The position numbers and the translations under genes were made by a program. The notes under the pieces are model-generated. The model was not told the origin of the DNA and made no database searches. It saw only the letters and a list, made by a program, of their open reading frames with translations. A stretch of DNA of 64,000 nucleotides from Glycomyces sambucus (GTDB lineage Bacteria; Actinomycetota; Actinomycetes; Mycobacteriales; Micromonosporaceae): assembly GCF_900102815.1 (NCBI RefSeq), contig NZ_FNGF01000004.1, positions 538,910-602,909 on the forward strand. The letters are read 5' to 3'. Below are positions 26,525 through 36,393 of this stretch, piece after piece (positions within the stretch are counted from its first letter, which is position 1; each line of letters begins with the position of its first letter).

Positions 26525-27410
26525 GAGCGATGGCGGATACACCCTCGACCAGTTGCGCGGCTTCGTCGCGGTGGCCGAGGAGGGGCACTTCGGGCGGGCC
26601 GCGGCCCGCCTCCACATGACGCAGCCGCCGCTGAGCCGCCAGGTGCAGCGCCTGGAGCGGGCCGTCGGGTTCGCGCTGTTCACCCGCAGCCAGACCGGCG
26701 CCGAGCCGACCCCGGCCGGGCGCGTGTTCCTCGACGAGGCCCGGCGGCTCCTCACCGCCGCCGACGTCGCGCCGCTGCGCGCCCGCCGCGTCGCGGCCGG
26801 GACGGCGGGCACGATCCGCATCGGCTTCACCGCGGTCTCGGCGCTCACGGTGCTCGGCGAGTGGATCAAGACCGCCGCCGCCGAACTCCCCGAGGTCGAC
26901 CTGGTCCTCAGCGAGATGGTCACCCACGCGCAGCTCGACGCGCTCCTCGCCGGGGAGCTCGAAGTGGGCCTGGTCCGGCAGGTCCCCCGCTCGGAGATCC
27001 TCGACTCGCGCCTGGTCGCCACCGACTCGCTGGTCCTGGCCGCCCCGCGGGGCCACGCGCTCACCCGCCTGGAGAAGTGGCCGTCCCTCGCCGACATCGG
27101 CGAGCACGACGTGGTGACCTACTCCCCCTCCGAGGCGTGGTACTTCTACGAGCTCGTGGTCGCCGCATTCCAGCACGCCCGCGTGAAGCCCCGGTACGTG
27201 CAGCACATCAGCCAGGTCCACACCGTCGCCGCGGTCGTCAACGCCGGGCTCGGCGTGGCCCTCGTCCCCAGCTCGGCCATCGCGCTCGGCCTCCCGAACC
27301 TGGTGTTCCGCGAGATCGCGGACATGCCGCGCGACACCGTCGAGCTCTTCTGCACCTGGCGGACCACCCACGACAACCCGGCCCTGGCGGCGCTCCTCGA
27401 CCGGGTCTGA
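26523..27410 (+). CDS. LysR-family transcriptional regulator
   Basis: A 295-residue regulator. The helix-turn-helix is at about residues 8-55 (LDQLRGFVAVAEEGHFGRAAARLHMTQPPLSRQVQRLE). Residues 85 to the end form the effector-binding domain, with IRIGFTAVSA and VNAGLGVALVPSSA as family landmarks. The ATG at 26523 is preferred because it places the HTH at the usual distance from the N-terminus; in-frame TTG (26496) and ATG (26502) alternatives exist upstream but fall in the palindromic region. It is divergent from kdgD and so very probably controls the aldarate operon, with an aldarate or pathway intermediate as likely inducer. Confidence 0.9.
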   Translation: MSDGGYTLDQLRGFVAVAEEGHFGRAAARLHMTQPPLSRQVQRLERAVGFALFTRSQTGAEPTPAGRVFLDEARRLLTAADVAPLRARRVAAGTAGTIRIGFTAVSALTVLGEWIKTAAAELPEVDLVLSEMVTHAQLDALLAGELEVGLVRQVPRSEILDSRLVATDSLVLAAPRGHALTRLEKWPSLADIGEHDVVTYSPSEAWYFYELVVAAFQHARVKPRYVQHISQVHTVAAVVNAGLGVALVPSSAIALGLPNLVFREIADMPRDTVELFCTWRTTHDNPALAALLDRV

Positions 27411-27531
27411 CCGATGCGGACGGTGGTGTGGGAACGGGCGCGCGGGGAATCCTCGGGAGTGGCGCCGGACCGGTACCCATGGGACCATGGGGGAACGGGG
27501 CCGTAGCCGACGCTGCACACGGAGTCACCGC

Positions 27532-27909
27532 ATGGTCTACCGCATCCTGGCCGACATCACGATGACCGTCCACTTCCTGTTCCTGGCGTACGTGGTCCTG
27601 GGCGGGTTCATCGCGTGGCGCTGGCCGCGGACCTGGTTCGTCCACGCCGCGGTCGCGGTCTACGGGACCTTCAACGGCATCCTCCGCTTCGTCTGCCCGC
27701 TCACCCCGCTCGAACACGGGCTGCGCCTGCGGGCAGGCCAGGCCGGTCTCGAACCCGCCGGCTTCGTCGACACCTACCTCAACGACGTCGTCTACCCCAC
27801 CGAGCTGTGGCCCGAGGTCCAGCTGTGCGCGGCCGCGGTGGTCGCGGCCTCCTGGATCGGCCTGGCGGTGCGGCTGCGGCGCAAGCGCACGGCGGACGTG
27901 GCGCCGTAG
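27532..27909 (+). CDS. DUF2784 small integral membrane protein
   Basis: A 125-residue protein with three to four membrane segments. The N-terminus (LADITMTVHFLFLAYVVLGGFIAWRW) and the central WFVHAAVAVYGTFNGILRFVCPLTPLEHGLR match the DUF2784 pattern, in which a histidine in the first helix and the C-PLT-LE motif after the second are conserved. The C-terminus is basic. GGAG 7 nt before the ATG at 27532 supports the start. The family has no assigned function. It is followed by 72 nt and then the methyltransferase-like gene in the same direction. Confidence 0.8.
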   Translation: MVYRILADITMTVHFLFLAYVVLGGFIAWRWPRTWFVHAAVAVYGTFNGILRFVCPLTPLEHGLRLRAGQAGLEPAGFVDTYLNDVVYPTELWPEVQLCAAAVVAASWIGLAVRLRRKRTADVAP

Positions 27910-27981
27910 CGGATCCTGCCGTCCGGTGCCGGCCGCCGACCCGCGCGGAACGCGAGGACCGGCACAGGGTTCGATTGCCCG

Positions 27982-28698
27982 ATGAGCATTCGATTCGAGG
28001 TCCTGGACTCGCGCCCCTCGCCCATGGGGGAGATCAGCCTGCGCCGCCGGTACGACGAGGAGGCGCGGAGCGAGGTCTACGAGGTCAAGCTGGGCGAGGA
28101 GTACCTCATGTCGAGCCTGTTCCCCGTCGCCGAGATCGAGCTCGCCCGGCTCGGCCTGGCGCGGACCCCGGGCACCGGCCTCGACGTCGTTGTGGGCGGC
28201 CTCGGCCTCGGCTACACCGCCCAGGCGGCCCTGGAGGACACCCGCCTCAAGACGCTCACGGTGGTCGAGTACTCCGAGGCGGTCATCGACTGGCACCGCG
28301 AGGACCTGGTCCCCGACACCGAGGGCCTGGCCGCCGACCCGCGCGTGCACCTGCTCCGCAGCGACTTCTTCGCCGCCGCCATGGGCGACGCGAGCTTCCA
28401 CCCCGACGAGCCCGGCCGCCGCTACGACGCGGTCCTCCTCGACATCGACCACACCCCCCGGCACGTGCTCCACGAGCCGCACACCGCCTTCTACACCGTC
28501 GAGGGCCTGCGCGGCGTGGCCGCCAAACTCCACGAGGGCGGCTGCTTCGCCATGTGGTCCGACGACCCCGCCGACGACGACTTCATGACCACCCTCGCCC
28601 AGGTCTTCGACGACGTCGAGAACCGCGAGATCTGGTTCGACAACCCCTACACCGGAGGCCAGTCCTCCAACTCCGTCTACCTCGCCACCAGGCGCTAG
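27982..28698 (+). CDS. Spermidine-synthase-like (PABS-fold) SAM-binding protein
   Basis: A 238-residue protein of the polyamine-synthase-like methyltransferase group. The nucleotide-binding glycine loop is VVVGGLGLGYTAQAAL near residues 69-84, followed by the acidic VVEYSEAVIDWH and, further on, the RYDAVLLDIDHTPRHVL segment that replaces the DxPD region. Many bacterial proteins of this type are annotated as spermidine synthase without evidence. The missing canonical aspartates and the lack of a polyamine gene nearby make a polyamine product doubtful. No Shine-Dalgarno sequence is evident before the ATG. It ends at a shared terminator facing ctaB. Confidence 0.75.
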   Translation: MSIRFEVLDSRPSPMGEISLRRRYDEEARSEVYEVKLGEEYLMSSLFPVAEIELARLGLARTPGTGLDVVVGGLGLGYTAQAALEDTRLKTLTVVEYSEAVIDWHREDLVPDTEGLAADPRVHLLRSDFFAAAMGDASFHPDEPGRRYDAVLLDIDHTPRHVLHEPHTAFYTVEGLRGVAAKLHEGGCFAMWSDDPADDDFMTTLAQVFDDVENREIWFDNPYTGGQSSNSVYLATRR

Positions 28699-28706
28699 AA
28701 CGGCAA

Positions 28707-28737
28707 GGGCGGGGCGATCCGATGGATCGCCCCGCCC
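28707..28737. terminator. Bidirectional terminator between the PABS-like gene and ctaB
   Basis: Perfect 14-bp arms (GGGCGGGGCGATCC and its complement) with a 3-nt loop, placed 8 nt after the plus-strand stop and downstream of the minus-strand ctaB stop. Confidence 0.85.
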
Positions 28738-28749
28738 GTTCGCGCACGA

Positions 28750-28785
28750 CTGCGCTACATGATGAACCTGCGCTACATGATGAAG
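28750..28785. repeat. 18-bp tandem duplication across the ctaB stop codon
   Basis: CTGCGCTACATGATGAA occurs at 28750-28766 and 28768-28784. On the ctaB strand the unit encodes FIM followed by TAG and CGCAG, so the stop codon with its preceding three codons is present twice in frame, giving a back-up stop. Confidence 0.85.
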
Positions 28786-29756
28786 GAGTCGACCGCCAGG
28801 GCCAGGAAGAGGAGGGTCAGGTAGCTGGTGGACCAGTGGAAGAGGCGCATCGGCTTGGGGTCCTCGCCGCGGTTGACGCGGCCGAGGAGTTTGTGGCACT
28901 CCCAGACGAACAGGGCGCCGGTCACGAGGGCGACGGCGCCGTAGAGCCAGGTCGCGCCGAGCGGGACGGCCACGAGGGAGACGGCGAGCATCGCCCAGCC
29001 GTAGACGACCGACTCGACCGCCACGCGCTTGGCGGGGGCCACGACCGGGAGCATCGGGATGCCCGCGGCGGCGTAGTCGTCCTTGAACTTCATCGCCAGC
29101 ACGTAGAAGTGCGGGGGCTGCCACAGGAACACCACCGCGAACAGCACCCACGCCATCCACGACATGTGCCCGGTGACCGCGGCCCAGCCGATGAGCACGG
29201 GGGCCGCGCCGCACGCGCCGCCCCACACCGTGTTGTACGGCGTGGTCCGCTTGAGCCAGATCGTGTAGACCACGTCGTAGTAGACGATCGCGCCGAAGGT
29301 GAGGAGCGCGGCGAGCCAGTTGACGAGCAGGCCCATCCCGAGCACCGCGATCGCGCCGATGACGAGCCCGAAGACCAGGGCGTTGCGCGGCGGGATCTGG
29401 TGCTTGGCGAGCGGGCGCCGCGAGGTGCGGGCCATGAGCTGGTCGATGTCGCGGTCGATGTAGCAGTTGATCGCGTTCGCCGACCCGGCGGCGAGCGCGC
29501 CGCCGATGAGGGTCGCGAGGACCGCGGTGAGCGAGGGCAGCGCGTCGTACTCCATCCGCGCGGCGACGAGCATCGCCGGGATGGTGGTGATGAGCAGCAG
29601 CTCCACGATGCGGGGCTTCGTCAGCGAGACGTAAGCGCCGATGCGGGCGCGCCAGCCCGGCCGGACCGCTTCGGCGGCGGCGGGGTCGGGCAGTTCGATG
29701 CGCTTGCGGGCGGGCCGGGGGTGGTCGGCGACGGCCTGGGTCGGGTCCTCGTTCAT
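28773..29756 (-). CDS. ctaB: Protohaem IX farnesyltransferase (haem O synthase)
   Basis: A 327-residue UbiA-family prenyltransferase with about nine membrane segments that adds a farnesyl group to haem B, making haem O for cytochrome oxidase. The prenyl-diphosphate/Mg site is [20 protein letters not shown] near residue 99, and the second conserved loop is [29 protein letters not shown]. The ATG at 29756 is chosen; a GTG directly upstream (29759) is equally possible. It is divergent from tkt, an arrangement I know from Streptomyces (ctaB next to the transketolase). The last residues FIM and stop are duplicated downstream. Confidence 0.95.
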   Translation of the reverse strand: MNEDPTQAVADHPRPARKRIELPDPAAAEAVRPGWRARIGAYVSLTKPRIVELLLITTIPAMLVAARMEYDALPSLTAVLATLIGGALAAGSANAINCYIDRDIDQLMARTSRRPLAKHQIPPRNALVFGLVIGAIAVLGMGLLVNWLAALLTFGAIVYYDVVYTIWLKRTTPYNTVWGGACGAAPVLIGWAAVTGHMSWMAWVLFAVVFLWQPPHFYVLAMKFKDDYAAAGIPMLPVVAPAKRVAVESVVYGWAMLAVSLVAVPLGATWLYGAVALVTGALFVWECHKLLGRVNRGEDPKPMRLFHWSTSYLTLLFLALAVDSFIM

Positions 29757-29969
29757 CACCGCCCACAGTACGGGCGGTGCGATCGCCTCCCGGCCGCGGG
29801 TCGGGGGCCCCTAGCAGGCGCTTTCCAATGCGAGACTTGCTCGTGGGCGGGTTCACAACGCGCGGAATTCCGCCTCCCGAGAGACTGCGCATAAAGTTCA
29901 CCACGTGTAGGTAGGGTCAGAAGGCACACGTCGCAGGCCCAAATAAGACGAGTACCAAGGAGTATCGCA

Positions 29970-32048
29970 GTGGCACAGTTCGAGTGGACCGAGCTCGACC
30001 GGAAAGCGGTCGACACGGCGCGGCTGCTCGCCGCCGACGCGGTCGAGAAGGCGGGCAACGGGCACCCCGGCACCGCCATGAGCCTCGCCCCGGTCGCGCA
30101 CACGTTGTTCCAGAAGGTCATGCGCCACGACCCGAGCGACCCGCACTGGGAGGGCCGCGACCGGTTCGTGCTCTCGTGCGGCCACTCCAGCCTGACGCTG
30201 TACGTCCAGCTCTACCTCTCCGGGTACGGCCTGGAGCTGGAGGACCTGAAGAGCCTGCGCCAGTGGGGCTCCCTGACCCCGGGCCACCCCGAGGTGGGCC
30301 ACACCGCGGGCGTCGAGACCACCACCGGTCCGCTCGGCCAGGGCCTGGCCACCGCGGTCGGCATGGCGATGGCGGCCCGCCGCGAGCGCGGCCTGTTCGA
30401 CCCCGAGCCCGCCCCGGGCGAGAGCCTGTTCGACCACTTCGTGTACGTCCTGGCCTCCGACGGCGACATCGAGGAGGGCGTGACGCACGAGGCGTCCGCC
30501 ATCGCGGGCGTCCAGGAGCTGGGCAACCTGGTCCTGATCTACGACGACAACGAGATCTCGATCGAGGACGACACGAAGATCGCCCTCGGCGAGGACGTCG
30601 CCAAGCGCTACGAGGCGTACGGCTGGCACGTGCAGGACGTGGACTGGCGCCACGGCGACGAGTACAAGGAGGACCCCAAGGCCCTCTTCCACGCCATCGA
30701 GAAGGCCAAGGCCGTCACCGACAAGCCCTCCCTGATCCGCCTGAAGACGATCATCGGCTGGCCCGCCCCCAAGAAGCAGAACTCCTACGCCGCCCACGGC
30801 TCGGCCCTGGGCGCCGACGAGATCGCCGCGACCAAGGAGATCCTCGGCTTCCCCGCCGGCGAGTCCTTCTACGTCGCCGACGAGGTCCTGGCCCACACCC
30901 GCGGCGCCGTCGAGCGCGGCCGCGAGCACCACTCCGCGTGGCGCGCCGACTTCAACGACTGGGCCGCCGAGCACCCCGAGCACAAGGCCCTCCACGACCG
31001 CCTGTGGGCCGGGGAGTTCCCCGAGGGCTTCGCCGACGCGTTCCCCGAGTTCGAGCCGTCCGCCAAGGGCGTCGCCACCCGCTCGGCCTCCGGCAAGGTC
31101 CTCTCGGCGCTCGCGCCGGTCCTCCCCGAGCTGTGGGGCGGCTCCGCCGACCTCGCCGGCTCGAACAACACCACGATGGACGGCGAGCCGTCGTTCCTGC
31201 CCCTGTCGCGCCAGACCAAGGCGTACCCGGGCAACCCGTACGGCCGCACCCTCCACTTCGGCATCCGCGAGTTCGCGATGGGCGCGATCCTCAACGGCAT
31301 CAAGCTCCACGGCCCGACCCGCCCGTACGGCGGCACGTTCCTCGTGTTCTCCGACTACATGCGCGGCGCGGTGCGCCTGGCGGCCCTCATGAAGACCCCG
31401 GTCGTCTACGTGTGGACGCACGACTCGATCGGCCTCGGCGAGGACGGCCCGACCCACCAGCCGGTCGAGCACCTCGCCGCCCTGCGCGCGATCCCGGGCC
31501 TGGACGTCGTCCGCCCCGGCGACGCGAACGAGACCGCCGTGGTCTGGAAGACCCTGCTCCAGAAGGCCGACCGCCCGGTCGCGCTGGCCCTGACCCGCCA
31601 GAACATCCCGGTGTGGGACCGCACCGAGTTCGCCTCGGCCGAAGGCGCCGCGAAGGGCGCGTACACGCTGCTCGACACCGACGGCACCCCCGACGTGATC
31701 CTGCTCGGCTCCGGCTCCGAGGTCCAGCTCGCGGTGAAGGCCGCCGAGACCCTCGCGGGCGAGGGCGTCAAGGCCCGCGTCGTCTCCGTCCCCTCCATCG
31801 AGTGGTTCGAGGAGCAGGACGAGGACTACAAGGAGTCCGTGCTGCCGCGCGCCGTCAAGGCCCGCGTCTCGGTCGAGGCCGGCATCGCCCTGTCCTGGCG
31901 CGGCCTGGTGGGTGACGCGGGAGTCAGCGTCTCCCTGGAACACTTCGGTGCGTCCGCGCCGTTCGAGAAGTTGTACGAGGAGTTCGGGATCACCGCCGCC
32001 GCCGTGGCGGACGCGGCCCGCGCCTCCATCAAAAAGACGCAGCAGTAA
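29970..32048 (+). CDS. tkt: Transketolase
   Basis: A 692-residue thiamine-diphosphate enzyme of the non-oxidative pentose phosphate pathway. Landmarks in order: [17 protein letters not shown] near residue 31, the ThDP/Mg motif [17 protein letters not shown]...[10 protein letters not shown] around 163-195, and the pyrimidine-domain segment [15 protein letters not shown]. Also present is [24 protein letters not shown], which binds substrate phosphate. The GTG start has AAGGAG 8 nt upstream. It leads a six-gene plus-strand operon (tkt-tal-pgi-zwf-opcA-pgl). A TAGGGT -10-like hexamer lies near 29911 but no convincing -35 was seen. Confidence 0.97.
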   Translation: MAQFEWTELDRKAVDTARLLAADAVEKAGNGHPGTAMSLAPVAHTLFQKVMRHDPSDPHWEGRDRFVLSCGHSSLTLYVQLYLSGYGLELEDLKSLRQWGSLTPGHPEVGHTAGVETTTGPLGQGLATAVGMAMAARRERGLFDPEPAPGESLFDHFVYVLASDGDIEEGVTHEASAIAGVQELGNLVLIYDDNEISIEDDTKIALGEDVAKRYEAYGWHVQDVDWRHGDEYKEDPKALFHAIEKAKAVTDKPSLIRLKTIIGWPAPKKQNSYAAHGSALGADEIAATKEILGFPAGESFYVADEVLAHTRGAVERGREHHSAWRADFNDWAAEHPEHKALHDRLWAGEFPEGFADAFPEFEPSAKGVATRSASGKVLSALAPVLPELWGGSADLAGSNNTTMDGEPSFLPLSRQTKAYPGNPYGRTLHFGIREFAMGAILNGIKLHGPTRPYGGTFLVFSDYMRGAVRLAALMKTPVVYVWTHDSIGLGEDGPTHQPVEHLAALRAIPGLDVVRPGDANETAVVWKTLLQKADRPVALALTRQNIPVWDRTEFASAEGAAKGAYTLLDTDGTPDVILLGSGSEVQLAVKAAETLAGEGVKARVVSVPSIEWFEEQDEDYKESVLPRAVKARVSVEAGIALSWRGLVGDAGVSVSLEHFGASAPFEKLYEEFGITAAAVADAARASIKKTQQ

Positions 32049-32110
32049 GAGCCCTGAGTACAACTGAACCAAGCGGATCAAGAGACTAGCTGGGAAAGCT
32101 GGAGGAACCG

Positions 32111-33232
32111 ATGAGCGCGAACGAGAACCTCGCGGGACTGTCGGCCGCGGGGGTGTCGGTCTGGATCGACGACATCTCCCGCCACCGACTGGAGTCGGGC
32201 GACCTGAAGGAACTCATCGCCGGGTCGTCGGTCACGGGCGTGACCTCGAACCCGACCATCTTCGCCAACGCCATCTCCAAGGGAGACGGCTACGACGGGC
32301 AGATCGCCGACCTGGCGGTCCGCCGAGTGAGCGTCGAGGAAGCCGCTCGCGCCATCACCACCTACGACATCCGCTGGGCCGCCGACGTCCTGGCGCCGGT
32401 CTTCGAGCAGACCGGCGGCCAGGACGGCCGCGTCTCGATCGAGGTCGACCCGCGGCTCGCCAACGACACCAAGGCCACCATCGCGGAGGCCAAGTACCTG
32501 TGGTGGGCCGTCGACCGGCCCAACACCATGATCAAGATCCCGGCCACCGAGGCCGGGCTCCCTGCGATCACCGCCGCGATCAGCGCCGGCATCAGCGTGA
32601 ACGTGACGCTGATCTTCTCCCTCGCGCGCTACCGCGGCGTCATGGACGCCTACATGGCGGGCCTGGAGGGCGCCAAGGCCGCCGGGCTCGACCTGTCGGC
32701 GATCCGGTCCGTCGCCTCGTTCTTCGTGTCCCGCGTGGACTCCGAGATCGACAAGCGGCTCGACGCGGTCGGCACCGACGAGGCCAAGGCCCTCAAGGGC
32801 AAGGCCGCCGTCGCCAACGCCCGCCTCGCGTACCAGGAGTTCGAGAACGCCTTCGCGTCCCCGCGCTGGGAGGCGCTCGCGCAGGCCGGGGCCGTCCCGC
32901 AGCGTCCGCTGTGGGCCTCCACCTCGGTCAAGAACCCCGAGTACCGCGACGTCCTCTACGTGGAGGACCTCATCGCCCCCGGCACGGTCAACACCATGCC
33001 CGAGGGCACCATCCACGACTTCGCCGACCACGGCGAGGTCGAGTCCGACACGATCCGCCCCTTCTACGCCGACGCCGCGACCGTCATGCTCCAGCTGGAG
33101 CGCAACGGGATCGACTACGCCGACGTCGTGAAGGTCCTGGAGGACGAGGGCGTGGAGAAGTTCATCGTGAGCTGGAACCAGCTCCTGGAGCAGATCGAGT
33201 CCAAGCTCGAGACGAGCGGAGAGACGAAGTGA
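32111..33232 (+). CDS. tal: Transaldolase
   Basis: A 373-residue class I transaldolase transferring dihydroxyacetone units between sugar phosphates. The Schiff-base lysine is Lys142 in [27 protein letters not shown] near residue 41 and [23 protein letters not shown] are further family blocks. The length is typical of the long actinobacterial TalB-type enzyme. GGAGG precedes the ATG. It starts 62 nt after tkt, and its stop overlaps the GTG start of pgi, so translation is coupled. Confidence 0.97.
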   Translation: MSANENLAGLSAAGVSVWIDDISRHRLESGDLKELIAGSSVTGVTSNPTIFANAISKGDGYDGQIADLAVRRVSVEEAARAITTYDIRWAADVLAPVFEQTGGQDGRVSIEVDPRLANDTKATIAEAKYLWWAVDRPNTMIKIPATEAGLPAITAAISAGISVNVTLIFSLARYRGVMDAYMAGLEGAKAAGLDLSAIRSVASFFVSRVDSEIDKRLDAVGTDEAKALKGKAAVANARLAYQEFENAFASPRWEALAQAGAVPQRPLWASTSVKNPEYRDVLYVEDLIAPGTVNTMPEGTIHDFADHGEVESDTIRPFYADAATVMLQLERNGIDYADVVKVLEDEGVEKFIVSWNQLLEQIESKLETSGETK

Positions 33233-34842
33233 GCGAGCCGATGGGCAAGATGGAAGCCGCCGGGGGCCTCGCGGTCACGACCGGCGTCGACGTGAACACC
33301 GGCGTCGAGCGCCTCAGGAACGAGGGCGTCCCCGCCAAGGTCGCCGCCAAGGACGCCACCCTGTGGGGCCCCGAGGCCGCGGAAGAGGCCGCGATCCGCC
33401 TGGGCTGGGTCGACACCTTCGTGCAGTCCAAGGAGCTGGTCGCGCCGCTCGCGAAGCTCCGCGCCGAGTTCGCCGAGCAGGGCATCGACCACATCGCCCT
33501 CGCGGGCATGGGCGGCTCATCGCTCGCTCCCGAGGTCATCTCCCGCACGCTCGACCTGGGCATCAGCATCCTCGACACCACCGACCCCGGCCAGATCCTC
33601 GCCGAACTCGGCGAGGCGTCCCTGCGCCGCACCGCCGTCGTGGTGTCCTCCAAGTCCGGGTCCACCGTGGAGACCGACTCCCAGCGCCGCGCCTTCGAGG
33701 CCGCGTTCAAGGGCGTCGGCATCGAGGACTCGACCAAGCGGTTCGTGTTCGTCACCGACCCCGGCTCCGCACTGGAGAAGCTCGCGACCGAGCAAGGCTC
33801 GCACCTGTTCCTCGCCGACGCGAACGTCGGCGGCCGCTACTCCGCGCTCACCGCGTTCGGGCTCGTCCCGACCGCGCTCGCCGGGGCCGACATCGCCGAG
33901 CTGATCGACCAGGCGGAGGAGTTCGCCACCTCGATCACCAGCGAGGACGACAACCCGGCCGTGGTCCTCGGCGCGGTCATCGCGGCCAAGCCGACGATCA
34001 CCATCGCCGACGACGGCACCGGTGTCGTGGGCCTGGGCGACTGGGCCGAGCAGCTCATCGCCGAGTCCCTCGGCAAGGACGGCAAGGGCACCCTCCCGGT
34101 CGTCCTCGAAGGACCCGCCGCCGCGGGCGCCCGCGGCGCCGACCGCGTCTACGCGACCGTCGGCGGCTCCTCCACGGGCCTGCCGACCGGTTCGGCCCTG
34201 GCGATGCCCGACGTCGTGGTGAACGGCCCGCTCGGCGCGCAGTTCCTCGCGTGGGAGCTCGCGACCGCCTACGCCGGCTACCTGATCGGGATCGACCCGT
34301 TCAACCAGCCGAACGTGACCGAGTCCAAGGAGAACACCAACCGCATCCTCACCGAGGGCCTCCCCGAGGAGCGCCCGCACGCGGTGGACGGCGCGGTGGA
34401 GATCTACGGCTCGCACGCCGACACCGTCGCGGGCGCGCTCGGCGAAGTGCTCACCAACGCCGACCGCGAGGACGCGTACATCGCGGTCCTGGCCTACCTG
34501 GACCGGATCGACGACGCCGCGCTCGCGGGGCTCCGCGCCGAACTGGCCGACCGCACCGGCGCGCCCGTCACGTGGGGCTGGGGACCGCGGTTCCTGCACT
34601 CCACCGGGCAGTTCCACAAGGGCGGGCGCCAGACCGGCGTGTTCGTCCAGATCACCGGCGAGGTCGGCGAGGACCTGCTCATCCCGGGCCGCGACTACAC
34701 GTTCGCCGGGCTCCAGGCCGCGCAGGCCGCCGGGGACCGCCAGGCCCTGGAGTCGCGCGAGCGCCCGCTCGTGCGCTTCCACCTGACGAACCGCAAGCAC
34801 GGGATCAACCAGCTCCTGCACGCCGTCAGGGAGCTGAGCTAG
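33229..34842 (+). CDS. pgi: Glucose-6-phosphate isomerase
   Basis: A 537-residue protein with two SIS domains interconverting glucose-6-phosphate and fructose-6-phosphate. SIS motifs: [17 protein letters not shown] near residue 91 and [16 protein letters not shown] near 139, with the C-terminal [19 protein letters not shown] close to the active site. The GTG at 33229, overlapping the tal stop (GTGA) and preceded by GGAG, is chosen over the ATG at 33241, which lacks a ribosome-binding site. It belongs to the divergent actinobacterial type that sits between tal and zwf. The operon position ties glycolytic and pentose-phosphate flux together. Confidence 0.92.
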   Translation: MSEPMGKMEAAGGLAVTTGVDVNTGVERLRNEGVPAKVAAKDATLWGPEAAEEAAIRLGWVDTFVQSKELVAPLAKLRAEFAEQGIDHIALAGMGGSSLAPEVISRTLDLGISILDTTDPGQILAELGEASLRRTAVVVSSKSGSTVETDSQRRAFEAAFKGVGIEDSTKRFVFVTDPGSALEKLATEQGSHLFLADANVGGRYSALTAFGLVPTALAGADIAELIDQAEEFATSITSEDDNPAVVLGAVIAAKPTITIADDGTGVVGLGDWAEQLIAESLGKDGKGTLPVVLEGPAAAGARGADRVYATVGGSSTGLPTGSALAMPDVVVNGPLGAQFLAWELATAYAGYLIGIDPFNQPNVTESKENTNRILTEGLPEERPHAVDGAVEIYGSHADTVAGALGEVLTNADREDAYIAVLAYLDRIDDAALAGLRAELADRTGAPVTWGWGPRFLHSTGQFHKGGRQTGVFVQITGEVGEDLLIPGRDYTFAGLQAAQAAGDRQALESRERPLVRFHLTNRKHGINQLLHAVRELS

Positions 34843-36381
34843 ATGAACGCCGAGCACCTGCCCTCCAACCCGCTCCGCGACCCGGCGGACCGGCGGCTGC
34901 CGCGCATCCCCGAGCCGTGCGCTCTGGTGATCTTCGGCGTCACCGGCGACCTCGCGAAGAAGAAGCTCATCCCGGCGGTCTACGACCTCGCCAACCGGGG
35001 CCTGCTCCCGGCGTCGTTCGTGATCGTGGGCTTCGCGCGCCGCGACTGGGGCGACGAGACGTTCGAGGAGATGTCCCGCGAGGCGGCCAAGGCCCACGCG
35101 CGCACGCCGTGGCGCGAAGAGGTCTGGGCCCGCCTGGCCGGCAACTTCAAGTTCGTGCCCGGCGCGTTCGACGACGACGCGGCCTTCGACAAGCTCGACG
35201 AGACGGTGGACGAGCTGCGCATCACGCACGGCATCGTCGGCAACGCGGCGATGTACTTCTCGATCCCGCCGCTGGCGTTCCCGACGGTCCTCAAGCAGCT
35301 CAAGCGGACCGGCATGTCCGACAACCGCCAGGACGGCGGCGGCTGGCGCCGCGTCGTGGTCGAGAAGCCGTTCGGCGAGGACCGCGCGTCCGCGGCCGAG
35401 CTGAACCAGCTCGTCGACGACGTGTTCACCGCCGAGGACGTGTTCCGCATCGACCACTACCTCGGCAAGGAGACGGTGCAGAACATCTTCGCGCTGCGCT
35501 TCGCGAACGCGATGTTCGAGCCGATCTGGAACTCCAACTACGTCGACCACGTGCAGATCACGATGGCCGAGGACGTCGGCATCGGCTCCCGCGCCGGGTT
35601 CTACGACGACAACGGCGCCGCCCGCGACGTCCTCCAGAACCACGTGCTCCAGCTCCTCGCCATCGCCGCGATGGAGCAGCCCAACGGGTTCGAGGCCGAG
35701 GAGATCCGCACCGAGAAGCTGAAGGTCCTGCGGGCGATCAAGCTCCACGACGACCTGGAGTCGACCGCGATCCGCGGCCAGTACACCGACGGCTGGGTGC
35801 AGGGGCGCCCGGTCCAGGGCTACCTGTCCGAAGACAACATCCCGCAGACCTCCACCACGGAGACGTTCGCGGCGGTGCAGCTCGGGATCCAGAACCGGCG
35901 CTGGAACGGCGTCCCGTTCTACCTGCGCACCGGCAAGCGGCTCCCCAAGCGGGTCACCGAGATCGCGGTGGTCTTCAAGGAGGCCCCGCACATGCCGTTC
36001 GCCGACTACGACACCAAGACGCTCGGCAACAACCAGCTCGTCATCCGCGTGCAGCCCGACGAGGGCATCACCGTCAAGTTCGGGTCGAAGGTGCCGGGCA
36101 CGGGCATGGAGCTGCGGGACATCTCGATGGGCTTCGGCTACGGCGAGACGTTCACCGAGTCCAGCCCCGAGGCGTACGAGCGGCTGATCCTGGACGTGCT
36201 CCTGGGCGACAAGACGCTGTTCCCGGACGCGCAGGAAGTGGACGCGTCCTGGGCGGTCATCGACCCGCTGGAGGAGTACTGGAAGTCCACCAAGCCCGAG
36301 CCGTACGAGTCGGGGACCTGGGGCCCCGCGGGGGCCGACCTGATGCTGCAATCCTCCGGCCGCCGCTGGCGCCGGGCGTAG
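34843..36381 (+). CDS. zwf: Glucose-6-phosphate 1-dehydrogenase
   Basis: A 512-residue NADP-dependent enzyme for entry into the oxidative pentose phosphate pathway. The Rossmann motif is FGVTGDLAKKKLIPAVYDL near residue 28, the substrate-binding EKPFGED lies near 170, and the active-site RIDHYLGK is at residues 202-209. The ATG abuts the pgi stop with no gap. Length and motif order are those of actinobacterial Zwf. The next gene opcA encodes its assembly partner. Confidence 0.97.
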   Translation: MNAEHLPSNPLRDPADRRLPRIPEPCALVIFGVTGDLAKKKLIPAVYDLANRGLLPASFVIVGFARRDWGDETFEEMSREAAKAHARTPWREEVWARLAGNFKFVPGAFDDDAAFDKLDETVDELRITHGIVGNAAMYFSIPPLAFPTVLKQLKRTGMSDNRQDGGGWRRVVVEKPFGEDRASAAELNQLVDDVFTAEDVFRIDHYLGKETVQNIFALRFANAMFEPIWNSNYVDHVQITMAEDVGIGSRAGFYDDNGAARDVLQNHVLQLLAIAAMEQPNGFEAEEIRTEKLKVLRAIKLHDDLESTAIRGQYTDGWVQGRPVQGYLSEDNIPQTSTTETFAAVQLGIQNRRWNGVPFYLRTGKRLPKRVTEIAVVFKEAPHMPFADYDTKTLGNNQLVIRVQPDEGITVKFGSKVPGTGMELRDISMGFGYGETFTESSPEAYERLILDVLLGDKTLFPDAQEVDASWAVIDPLEEYWKSTKPEPYESGTWGPAGADLMLQSSGRRWRRA

Positions 36382-36393
36382 AAGGGTCCTGAC

